Assembly (NCBI GenBank): GCA_026394075.1 | Contig: JAPKYX010000002.1 | Location: 1 to 64,000, forward strand | Direction: 5' to 3' | Origin: Acidobacteriota bacterium | GTDB taxonomy: Bacteria > Acidobacteriota > Terriglobia > Bryobacterales > Bryobacteraceae | DNA length: 64,000 nucleotides | Shown: positions 9,639 through 17,572 of the stretch, in pieces | How the letters are laid out: every line of letters starts with the position of its first letter | How positions within the stretch are numbered: the stretch's first letter is position 1 | The notes under the pieces: model-generated | Told to the model about the DNA's origin: nothing | Database searches by the model: none | What the model saw: only the letters and a program-made list of their open reading frames with translations | Program-made: the position numbers and the translations under genes

Positions 9639-9666
9639 TTCCGAGCCGCCATGCGCCAGCATACGG
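9639..9666 (+). repeat. 28-bp dispersed repeat, copy 1
   Basis: This stretch (begins ttccgagccgcc, ends agcatacgg) recurs on the opposite strand at 25400-25427 with one mismatch in 28. It sits in the 64-bp gap between the convergent response regulator and aldo/keto reductase genes. Confidence 0.8.
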
Positions 9667-9690
9667 TCTGGTGTGTATCGGTGGAAGCAG

Positions 9691-10650
9691 CTATGCCGGA
9701 TTGGCCGCCATAAATGCGGCGATCTCCGCCACTTCATCGGCCGTCAACCGGAACTCCGCGGCGCCGATCACGCCATCCACTTGCGCCTTGGAGCGCAAGC
9801 CGACAATGGCCGCCGTCACCTCCGGCCGCCGCAGCGCCCAGGCGATGGCGACTTCACCCGGAGACCGGCCATGCCGCGCACCCATCGCGCGGAGCAGCTC
9901 CACCAGCGCCATATTGCGCGACAGCTTCGGTTCCTGGAAGTGCGGCGTGTTCTTGCGGAAGTCGTCGGCCGGCATCTGCGCGATGCGCTCGGCGGTCATC
10001 TTGCCGGTCAGCAAGCCGGATTTCATGGGCGAATAGGCCAGCACGCCGATGTTGTTCTCCGCGACATAGGGCAGCTGTCCGTCTTCGATTTCAGGCGACA
10101 GAATGGAATACGGCGGTTGCAGCGACGTCAGCGGCGCAATCGCGTGCGCGCGCTTGAGCTGGTCTACTGAAAAGTTCGATACCCCAATCCAGCGGACCTT
10201 GCCTTCCTTCTGCAACTCGGCCACCGCGCCCCAGCCCTCTTCCACATCTTCGTCCGGTTGCGGCCAGTGGATCTGGTAGAGATCGATCACGTCAACACCC
10301 AACCGCCGCAGGCTGGCTTCGCATTCGCGCTTGATCGAATCCGCCTTCAGGCACGGGATGATGTTGCCTTGTTCGTCCCAGGTGCGCTCACACTTGGTGA
10401 AGATGTAGGGCGTTGAGCCATGGGACTTCACCGCCCGGCCCACCACCTCTTCGGAATGCCCCAGGCCGTAGATGGCCGCGGTGTCGATCCAGTTCAGCCC
10501 GGCATCGAGGCCCGCATGAATGGCCGCAATGGAATCATCATCGTCCTGCGGCCCCCACCCAAACTTCCAACCGCCGCCGCCGATCGCCCAGGCGCCAATG
10601 CCCAGGGGCGTCAGCTGAAGATCGCTATTGCCCAGTGCTCGAGTTTGCAT
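9691..10650 (-). CDS. aldo/keto reductase
   Basis: 319 residues with the complete AKR tetrad: D56 and Y61 (WIDTAAIYGLGHS), K86 (IFTKCER), H128 (LYQIHWPQ). The C-terminal cofactor region reads AAIVGLRSKAQVDG. It belongs to the bacterial AKR group related to general stress protein 69 and YajO-like reductases. It is only distantly similar to the other AKR in the window (5904-6881), so not a recent duplicate. It is the last gene of a leftward run, 45 bp after the SMP-30-like gene. Confidence 0.88.
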   Translation of the reverse strand: MQTRALGNSDLQLTPLGIGAWAIGGGGWKFGWGPQDDDDSIAAIHAGLDAGLNWIDTAAIYGLGHSEEVVGRAVKSHGSTPYIFTKCERTWDEQGNIIPCLKADSIKRECEASLRRLGVDVIDLYQIHWPQPDEDVEEGWGAVAELQKEGKVRWIGVSNFSVDQLKRAHAIAPLTSLQPPYSILSPEIEDGQLPYVAENNIGVLAYSPMKSGLLTGKMTAERIAQMPADDFRKNTPHFQEPKLSRNMALVELLRAMGARHGRSPGEVAIAWALRRPEVTAAIVGLRSKAQVDGVIGAAEFRLTADEVAEIAAFMAANPA

Positions 10651-10695
10651 CGACTCTCAGATTACCAACCGGCCGGTGATCCTCGCCCAGCTGAT

Positions 10696-11715
10696 CTACT
10701 TGCCGCGCTGATAGGGCACGCGGCCGGGCGTCGTCACCGGGACGCTCCACAACGTGCCGCCCGCCGTGATGAACAGCGTCTTCAGATCCGCGCCGCCAAA
10801 GGCACAATTGGTGACCTCATCCACTGGCACCGGAATGAACTCCAGCAGCTTGCCCGCGGGCGACAACACATAGACACCGCCCTTAAACTTGTCGGCGGTC
10901 TCAAACGGCGGGTTCGGCTTGGTCGTTCCACCAGCAACATAAAGCCGCCCCATCTGGTCCATCTTGATCCCATCCGGACCTCGCCCATCGCCCCAATCAA
11001 AGATCAGCTTGCGGCTCTGCGGATCGATGGAACCATCCGGGCGCAGGTTGAAGCGGAACAGGGCCCGCTTCACGCCGTGCGTGTTGTTGTTATTGTCGGC
11101 CACGTACAAGAACTCATCTCCCGGAGAGACCAGCACGCCGTTAGCCCGATCGATCTCATGCGTGATCACGCGCGACACCTTGCCGGGGCCATCAATGCGG
11201 TAGACGCCCTCCACGGTGCGCCCTTGGGCGTCCACCATCTCCATCCCCTCGCGTGAGCCATAGCGTGGGTCGGAAAAGTAGATGCGGCCTTTGGAATCGA
11301 TGGTCAGGTCGTTCGGCTGGTTGAAGCGGTGGCCGTCAAAGCGATCCGCCAGAACGGTGACCGTCCCATCACGCTCCGTCCGAGTGACGCGGCGGTTGGA
11401 CGCTTCGCAGGCGACGAGGCGCCCTTCGGGGTCGATCAACAGTCCATTGGCGTTGCCGGATGGCTCACGAAACACCTTCACCTGCCCATCGGCGGTGCGC
11501 CGCATGATGCGGTTGTGCCCCGTGAAGTAAAGGCTTCCATCCGAACTCCACGCCGGCCCTTCGCCCGCCCCGACATCGCCCAGCCGGGCCGGCTTTGCCC
11601 CGGGGGCGAGGATGGGCTGGGCGGCGGCAGACGAACCAAGGAGGATCGCGAGGCCAAGGCTCGCAACGTGGGGGCGGCACCATGAAATGGACGAGCTCAG
11701 TAAAGTGGGGCGCAT
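10696..11715 (-). CDS. exported SMP-30/gluconolactonase-family protein
   Basis: 339 residues. An N-terminal hydrophobic stretch (ASLGLAILLGSSAAAQ, about 18-33) indicates export. The remainder is a six-bladed beta-propeller of the SMP-30/gluconolactonase/LRE family: GEGPAW with E52 as a metal ligand, then FNQPNDLTID, RANGVLVSPGD and GPDGIKMD, which supply the other Asn/Asp ligands. Expected activity is hydrolysis of sugar lactones, but exported members also act on other lactones. It lies between DUF4159 (26 bp gap) and an aldo/keto reductase (45 bp gap), consistent with an oxidise-then-hydrolyse sugar step; that link is inference. Confidence 0.85.
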   Translation of the reverse strand: MRPTLLSSSISWCRPHVASLGLAILLGSSAAAQPILAPGAKPARLGDVGAGEGPAWSSDGSLYFTGHNRIMRRTADGQVKVFREPSGNANGLLIDPEGRLVACEASNRRVTRTERDGTVTVLADRFDGHRFNQPNDLTIDSKGRIYFSDPRYGSREGMEMVDAQGRTVEGVYRIDGPGKVSRVITHEIDRANGVLVSPGDEFLYVADNNNNTHGVKRALFRFNLRPDGSIDPQSRKLIFDWGDGRGPDGIKMDQMGRLYVAGGTTKPNPPFETADKFKGGVYVLSPAGKLLEFIPVPVDEVTNCAFGGADLKTLFITAGGTLWSVPVTTPGRVPYQRGK

Positions 11716-11741
11716 ACGCGACTATCGTAGTCCGATCGGGC

Positions 11742-12524
11742 CTAGTGCGTCATGGCGTACAGGATGTAGTTGATCCCGACGCGGTAGGCGAGGCTGGTCA
11801 TCTGTTCGGGGTACTCGGGGGTGTCGGCGTGCTCCCAGGCGTCGCCGACGTCCATGTTGAAGTTGATGGCCACGATGGCGCGGCCCTTGGGGTCGTTGAT
11901 CACTCGCCAGTGATCGGGCGTGGCGGTGGGCTGGATGATGAGACTGCCGCCCGGGCCGCGGCGGACGTGGCGCATGCCGGGGATTAGGACGCGCTCCTTG
12001 ATGCTGTAGAGCACGTTCAGAATGGCATCGCGGTCCTGCATGTCGACAATCGGTTCGCCGGGCAGCACGCGGTCCATGGTTTGGCGGAACCGTTCCCAAT
12101 CTTGCGGACCATGGAAGTCATCGGCCATCAGAAAGCCGCCGCGGAGCAGGTACTCGCGCAGCTTGGCGGTCTCGGCGTCGCTTAAGTCCCAGAAGCCCAC
12201 TTGCGTCGCGTAGATCCAGGGGTAGTCGAACAGCTCCGGGTCGGTCAGGCGGACGTGCCGCCCATTGCCGATATGGATGCGGGTGAGTCGCTCGATGCCC
12301 ATCGTGAAGTGGATGTCGGCTTCGGGCCAATCCTGCATCCACCAGCCACGCCGGAAGACCCGAGTGCCGCGATAGTCGGTGTACTGGAGGCGTAGGAAAT
12401 GAAACTCGGCCGGGGGACCGGGCGGGAGCGGGTCGCCGCTCTGGGCCGCCAACGTGAGGGTGACGACAGCGAGGCCGGTCATCGATAGCCCCATGCGCCA
12501 GATCGAATTTTGGCGGAGGGGCAT
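11742..12524 (-). CDS. exported DUF4159 domain protein
   Basis: 260 residues with an N-terminal signal (MGLSMTGLAVVTLTLAAQS, either from the first ATG or from Met11). The core matches DUF4159: FHFLRLQYTDYRG, WPEADIHFTMGIERLT, LTDPELFDYPWIYATQVGFWDLSD, then LREYLLRGGFLMADDFHG and a C-terminal GINYILYAMTH. DUF4159 proteins are exported and thought to adopt a class I glutamine-amidotransferase-like fold; no enzyme activity is established. It follows mutL by 21 bp on the same strand. Confidence 0.85.
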   Translation of the reverse strand: MPLRQNSIWRMGLSMTGLAVVTLTLAAQSGDPLPPGPPAEFHFLRLQYTDYRGTRVFRRGWWMQDWPEADIHFTMGIERLTRIHIGNGRHVRLTDPELFDYPWIYATQVGFWDLSDAETAKLREYLLRGGFLMADDFHGPQDWERFRQTMDRVLPGEPIVDMQDRDAILNVLYSIKERVLIPGMRHVRRGPGGSLIIQPTATPDHWRVINDPKGRAIVAINFNMDVGDAWEHADTPEYPEQMTSLAYRVGINYILYAMTH

Positions 12525-12545
12525 GGCTTGATTGTACGGACCGCT

Positions 12546-14543
12546 CTAGATGCGGTGGAAGCCCTTCAAGATATCGCGCAGCGAATATCGCAGCGCAATG
12601 GGGCGGCCATGCGGGCAACTGGTGGGGAACTCCGTGTTCGCCAACTCCCGCAACAGCCATTCCATCTTGGTCATGTCGAGCGGCATGTTGATCTTGATGG
12701 CGGCGCGGCAGGCGACACTAGCGGCGACACCCCGGCGGATATCTTCCACCGATGCGCGGCGCAGCTCCCCTTCGGCAATCTCCAGGATCTCGAAGATCAC
12801 CCGCTCAATCTCACCCGTGCCCAGCCCCGCCGGAGCGGCTTTGATGGCCAGCGTCCGCTGACCAAACGGCTCCGCGTCAAACCCCACCGCCGCCAGCTCA
12901 TCGGCAATGCGGGCAAACTCGATCTGCTGGCCCACGGTGAGCGGGATGATCATGGGCAGCAGCAACTGTTGGCGCTCTGCCTGGCCGCGGCGCCGGAGCA
13001 CTTGCTCGAACAGGATTCGCTCATGCGCGACGTGCTGATCGATGATCCAGAGTCCGTCACGCCCGGCCGCGATGATGAAGCTCTCATGCAGCTGGCCCAG
13101 CGGCCGCAGGTCGCGCAGGATTTCGAGCGAGGCCGCTTCATCGGTCCAAGCGCCCATCGGCAACGGACCGTGCGTGTCAGGCATCGGCAATCGAGCAGGG
13201 GCGGCGGAAACCGGGGGTAGCGCTGGAGCGGCCAAAGGTGAGGGCGGCGTGGGGATGGGGGACGCTGGCCAGTGGGGCGATCGAGGAGAGTGCCCCACGG
13301 TATCGGGTGGCACGGGGCTGACTCCAACAACCGGCAGGTCGATATCCTGGACGCCGGGGATCACCATGCGGGTCATGTCCGGGCTGGTGCCGGGTGGGGT
13401 CCAGTTAACGTCCGGCGACAGCAGACGGGGCTGAAACCCGACGGACGGCGGCAACGGGACGGACTGCAACTGCATCGAGAACTCCGACATAGGCAAGTCC
13501 GTGGCGGGCTGCGGGCCCGGTGCCGGCGGCAAAGGCAGCGACGATACCGGACGCGCGTCCATCAGTAGCGCACGCAAGTGGTCCCGCACGAAGTCATGCA
13601 CGATGGAGCCACGATGGAAGCGGACTTCGGTCTTTGACGGATGGACATTCACGTCCACCTCTTCCGGCGCGCAATCGACAAACAGCAGCGCGAACGGATA
13701 GCAGGCTGGCGGCATCAGGTTGTGATACGCGGCGTGCAGCGCATGCACCAGCAGCTTGTCGCGGATCAGGCGGCCGTTGACGAACAGATAAACCGAGTTG
13801 CGGTTCATCTTCTGTACTTGGGGCTGCGAGACAAAGCCGTAAAGGCGGAAGCCTTCTTTCTCGGCCGCGGGCACCTCCACCAGATCGGCCAGCGTCTCGC
13901 TACCAAAGACCTGGAAGACGCGGTCGCGGAACGCGGTGACGGGGGTGACAAACAGCAGCCGTCCGCCGTTATGGTTCAGCTCAAACGTCTTGTCGGGGTG
14001 GGCCAGCGAATAGTGGGTGACCAGCGAGGCGATGTGCGCCAGTTCGGTCGGCTCCGTGCGGAGAAACTTGCGGCGGGCCGGGACGTTGTAGAACAGGTCC
14101 CGCACCGTGATGGTGGTACCAGGTGCCAGCGCCGCTTCATCGCAGCGGACCATCTTGCCGCCGGCGATCTCAATATGCGTACCTGTTGTCTCATCACGCG
14201 AATGAGTGTCCAGATCAAGGCGCGAAACAGAAGCGATGGAAGGCAACGCCTCACCACGGAAGCCGAGCGTCGAGACCGAAAACAGATCCTCCACTTGGCG
14301 CAGCTTGGAGGTGGCGTGCCGCTCAAAGGCCAGCAGCGCGTCATCCCGCATCATGCCGTGGCCGTTGTCGACGATGCGGATCAGGCGGCGGCCGCCGTGC
14401 TCGACGTCCACGCGCACTTCCGTGGCACCGGCATCGAGCGAGTTCTCGAGCAGTTCCTTGACGACGGAGGCGGGACGTTCCACCACCTCCCCGGCCGCGA
14501 TTTTGTTGGCTATCGCATCCGGCAGGATGCGGATTCGGCCCAT
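12546..14543 (-). CDS. mutL: DNA mismatch repair protein MutL
   Basis: 665 residues. The N-terminal GHKL ATPase has E30 and N34 (VVKELLENSLDAGA), DNGHGM (59-64) and GFRGEAL (94-100). A proline-rich linker spans about 345-465. The C-terminal domain carries the endonuclease signature DQHVAHERILFE, a variant of DQHAx2Ex4E with V for A, plus ACRAAIK and SCPHGRP, so this is a nicking MutL rather than an E. coli-like one. mutS is not in the window. It starts 39 bp after the stop of the TolC-type gene and runs in the same direction. Confidence 0.95.
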   Translation of the reverse strand: MGRIRILPDAIANKIAAGEVVERPASVVKELLENSLDAGATEVRVDVEHGGRRLIRIVDNGHGMMRDDALLAFERHATSKLRQVEDLFSVSTLGFRGEALPSIASVSRLDLDTHSRDETTGTHIEIAGGKMVRCDEAALAPGTTITVRDLFYNVPARRKFLRTEPTELAHIASLVTHYSLAHPDKTFELNHNGGRLLFVTPVTAFRDRVFQVFGSETLADLVEVPAAEKEGFRLYGFVSQPQVQKMNRNSVYLFVNGRLIRDKLLVHALHAAYHNLMPPACYPFALLFVDCAPEEVDVNVHPSKTEVRFHRGSIVHDFVRDHLRALLMDARPVSSLPLPPAPGPQPATDLPMSEFSMQLQSVPLPPSVGFQPRLLSPDVNWTPPGTSPDMTRMVIPGVQDIDLPVVGVSPVPPDTVGHSPRSPHWPASPIPTPPSPLAAPALPPVSAAPARLPMPDTHGPLPMGAWTDEAASLEILRDLRPLGQLHESFIIAAGRDGLWIIDQHVAHERILFEQVLRRRGQAERQQLLLPMIIPLTVGQQIEFARIADELAAVGFDAEPFGQRTLAIKAAPAGLGTGEIERVIFEILEIAEGELRRASVEDIRRGVAASVACRAAIKINMPLDMTKMEWLLRELANTEFPTSCPHGRPIALRYSLRDILKGFHRI

Positions 14544-14582
14544 GGATCTAGCTTACGTGGTTCAGCAGCTTACTTGATCACG

Positions 14583-16295
14583 CTACTTGATCACGATGCC
14601 GCGCTCCTGCAGCAACGTGCCCGTGCGCTGCAGCAAGTTGAGCAAGTTGCGCCGGTACTGGACGGAGTTGGTGACCAGGTCCGATTGCGCCTGCGTCAAC
14701 TGGCTCTGCTGGTTCAACAGGAAGAACAGGGTGCTGACACCCAGGTCGTACTTCTTCTGCTCCGCTTCCACTGACTTCTGCGCCAGGTCGGCGGCGATCT
14801 TGGCCAGGTCCACCGAGGCGCGCGAGTTCTCTACCTGCGAGATGGCGTTCAGCACTTCCAGGCGGGCGTTCTGTTCAAACTGCCGCACCTGCAGCGCGTC
14901 GATCTTTTTGGTGACCGTCGCATCGGCATAGTCAGCGGCGGCACGGCGATCCTTGATCGGCAGGCGTAGCGTGATGCCCATGCCGTAAACAGGAAACCCA
15001 AAGCCCCACATCTGGGACCAGGCATCGCCAAAACCCCCGGGAATCAAGGTGGTCGAGGTAAGCGGCAGACCATCGGGGCCCACCACCCGGGTGGTCCGGA
15101 CCTGGTTGCCGCCGCGGCCTTGCGAGGTGTAGATGCCGTTCAGGGTCAAATCGGGCTTCAGATTGTTGGCGGCTGCCTTCAGCGCGTAGTCGTCCACCAC
15201 CAGATCCTGCCGTTGGGTCTTGATGTCCGGGCGATTGCGCAGCGCACCGGCCACCAGTGCTTCGCGGTCAAACGGCTTGTTGTCGCTCGGCGGCAGCACG
15301 GATTCAGAGAGCACGATGGCCAGCTTGCGAACCTCGGGGTCGAGATCAATACCGGCCTGGCGGCGCAACGCGTCTTCCGTTTGCTGGAGGCGGTACCGGG
15401 CTTGGGTGACCACCACTTCCGCGCGGGCATACTGTGCCTGCGGCTGATAGATTTCAAGCGACGAGATCGCGCCTAGCTCCAACTCGCGCTGAGCGCGCTT
15501 CAGGCTGGCGTCGGCCAAAGCCAGCGCTTGTTCCTGAACGCGCAGATTCTCGCGAGCACCAATCACATCCCAATAAGCATTCTCAGCCAGCGCCAACAAG
15601 CGCTGTACTTGATCTTCCAGCGACAATTCGCCGACAGTGAGGCGCGAACGGGCAAGCAGGATGGGCAGCTTGTTCACATAGGTGCCCCGGTTGCGCAGCA
15701 AAGGCTGCGTGAAACGCAGGTCGAGGTTGGAGTTCAGCGCGGGGTTGAAGTTCTGGAACGAGTTGTTGTTCGACAACTTGTTGAACCGGTATCCAAAATT
15801 CAACTGCGTACCGCTGGCCAGAGTCTGCTGGTAAGTCAGATTGGCCGGTTGCGTTAACTGGCTCAAGGTCGCCGCGCCGGCCAGGGCATCCGTGGTGGGC
15901 GTGATCTGGCGCTGCGGCGAAACGTTCGCGGTCACGGTGGGATCAAAGACGCCGAAGGCACGCGTGATGGCGTTGCGCTGGGGTTCGATCAAAGCCTTTT
16001 GAATCTGGATATCCGTACTGTTGGCCATCACCAGTTCCAGATAGGAACGGAGCGACAGTTCCAGCTTGTCACCGACGACAAAGTCAGCCAACTTGGTAGG
16101 CCCGGCCAGTTCCACGTTGGGCATCTTCGGATTGAAGACGTAGTTGAAGTACTGTTTCGTCCCAAAGCGGGGGTACTGTGGCCCCATCTTTTCAGCGGCC
16201 ACAGCCGCCGGCATGGGCTGATTAATCTGGGGCCCGTTGTCGGCCGCAAAGAGAGTGAGGCCGAAGGCCCAGGATACGATTGCTAAAAGTCTCAT
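14583..16295 (-). CDS. TolC-family outer membrane efflux protein
   Basis: 570 residues with a signal peptide (MRLLAIVSWAFGLTLFA). Two outer-membrane-efflux-protein repeats: the first includes LELSLRSYLELVMANSTDIQ and a coiled-coil hairpin (LALADASLKRAQRELELGAISSLEIYQPQAQYARAE in pieces), the second has RPDIKTQRQDL and the final coil (VDLAKIAADLAQKSVEAEQKK, LTQAQSDLV). It is predicted to form the trimeric outer membrane duct for the adjacent inner membrane parts. The stop of the upstream permease gene lies only 2 bp before its start. Confidence 0.92.
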   Translation of the reverse strand: MRLLAIVSWAFGLTLFAADNGPQINQPMPAAVAAEKMGPQYPRFGTKQYFNYVFNPKMPNVELAGPTKLADFVVGDKLELSLRSYLELVMANSTDIQIQKALIEPQRNAITRAFGVFDPTVTANVSPQRQITPTTDALAGAATLSQLTQPANLTYQQTLASGTQLNFGYRFNKLSNNNSFQNFNPALNSNLDLRFTQPLLRNRGTYVNKLPILLARSRLTVGELSLEDQVQRLLALAENAYWDVIGARENLRVQEQALALADASLKRAQRELELGAISSLEIYQPQAQYARAEVVVTQARYRLQQTEDALRRQAGIDLDPEVRKLAIVLSESVLPPSDNKPFDREALVAGALRNRPDIKTQRQDLVVDDYALKAAANNLKPDLTLNGIYTSQGRGGNQVRTTRVVGPDGLPLTSTTLIPGGFGDAWSQMWGFGFPVYGMGITLRLPIKDRRAAADYADATVTKKIDALQVRQFEQNARLEVLNAISQVENSRASVDLAKIAADLAQKSVEAEQKKYDLGVSTLFFLLNQQSQLTQAQSDLVTNSVQYRRNLLNLLQRTGTLLQERGIVIK

Positions 16296-16297
16296 TG

Positions 16298-17557
16298 TTA
16301 TTCGTAACGAATTGCCTCGATCGGATCGAGCTTCGCCGCCTGCACGGCCGGATAGATACCAAACACGACGCCAATACCCACCGAGACGCCGAAGGCGACC
16401 ACGATGGAAGATGTGGTGACAACGGTGGACCAGCCCGCCGCCGAAGCAATCAGCTTCGACAGCGAGAATCCAAAGACAATGCCGATGAGGCCGCCCAGGA
16501 TGGAGATCAACACCGCTTCAGTCAGAAACTGCCGGATGATGTCGGCCTGCCGGGCGCCGATGGCGCGGCGGATACCGATCTCTCGGGTGCGTTCCAGCAC
16601 CGTCGCCAGCATGATGTTCATAATGCCGATACCGCCCACCAGCAGCGAGATACCCGCGATACAAAGCATGACGACGTTAAAGATGAACTGCGTGCGCTTC
16701 TTTTGCTCCAGCAGCCCGGCCGGCACGGTGACGTTAAAGTCGCCCGCGTCTTTGTGCGTGGAGGCGAGGATCGCCGTGATGACGGAGGCGGTCTCCACCG
16801 AATCTGCGCCCGGCTTCACCTTCAGATAGATCCCATCGATCTCGTCTTTCAAGAAGCTGTTGTTGTCTTCAAACCGGCGCATCACCGTGTTCAGCGGCGC
16901 GATCACCATGTTGTTGCGGTTGGTGACTTCGACACCTTCGACATCGGCGTCACCGGCGGCCTGTTGTGACAGCACTCCGATCACTTGCAGCCACGTGTCA
17001 TTGATCTTCACGTAGCGGCCCACGGCGCCGCCTTCGTAGCCCAGCAGGTTCACTTTGGCGGATTCACCTAAGACGCAAACGGGCGACGAACTTTGGTTAT
17101 CCTCGTCGTTGAACCAGCGGCCTTCAGTCACCTTCAGGGAGTTGATCTCCAGGTAGTCCGGCTCGACGCCAATCAGCAGTGGAGGCTCAGAGGCAGTCTT
17201 GGGCAGCACCCGCAGCGGCTTAAAACGCTTGCGCGGTGTCGCGGCTTCAATCGCCTGGACGTTTTCGGTGATGGCGCGGTAGTCGCGGAACGTCATGCCG
17301 GGCGAGATTAGCCGCCGGGCTTGCAGTTCGTTGCGGTCCACCGCTTCTTTGGCTTCGATGATAATGTTGTTGACCCCGAGCAGGTCAATGTAACTCATCA
17401 TCTCCTTCTGCGCGCCGGCAGTGATGGACAACATCGCCACCACCGCGCCCACGCCAAAGATCATGCCCAGCATGGTCAGCAAGCTGCGCAGCTTGTGAAC
17501 CAGGAGGCTCGAAAGCCCCATGTATATTTCAGGAAGTAAGCCCGAGAGGTTTGCCAT
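16298..17557 (-). CDS. ABC transporter permease, MacB-like (permease half only)
   Basis: 419 residues. TM1 near 20-45 (LLTMLGMIFGVGAVVAMLSI), MacB_PCD periplasmic domain about 45-285, then three C-terminal TMs of the FtsX domain, including ISLLVGGIGIMNIMLATVLERTREIGIRRAIGA in pieces and PAVQAAKLDPIEAIRYE at the end. True MacB proteins carry an N-terminal ATPase; this one does not, so a separate MacB/LolD-type ATPase is required. None is encoded next to it. It sits inside the run MFP-MFP-MFP-permease-TolC, 15 bp downstream of the nearest membrane fusion protein gene. Confidence 0.92.
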   Translation of the reverse strand: MANLSGLLPEIYMGLSSLLVHKLRSLLTMLGMIFGVGAVVAMLSITAGAQKEMMSYIDLLGVNNIIIEAKEAVDRNELQARRLISPGMTFRDYRAITENVQAIEAATPRKRFKPLRVLPKTASEPPLLIGVEPDYLEINSLKVTEGRWFNDEDNQSSSPVCVLGESAKVNLLGYEGGAVGRYVKINDTWLQVIGVLSQQAAGDADVEGVEVTNRNNMVIAPLNTVMRRFEDNNSFLKDEIDGIYLKVKPGADSVETASVITAILASTHKDAGDFNVTVPAGLLEQKKRTQFIFNVVMLCIAGISLLVGGIGIMNIMLATVLERTREIGIRRAIGARQADIIRQFLTEAVLISILGGLIGIVFGFSLSKLIASAAGWSTVVTTSSIVVAFGVSVGIGVVFGIYPAVQAAKLDPIEAIRYE

Positions 17558-17572
17558 GTCAGTATCGACTAC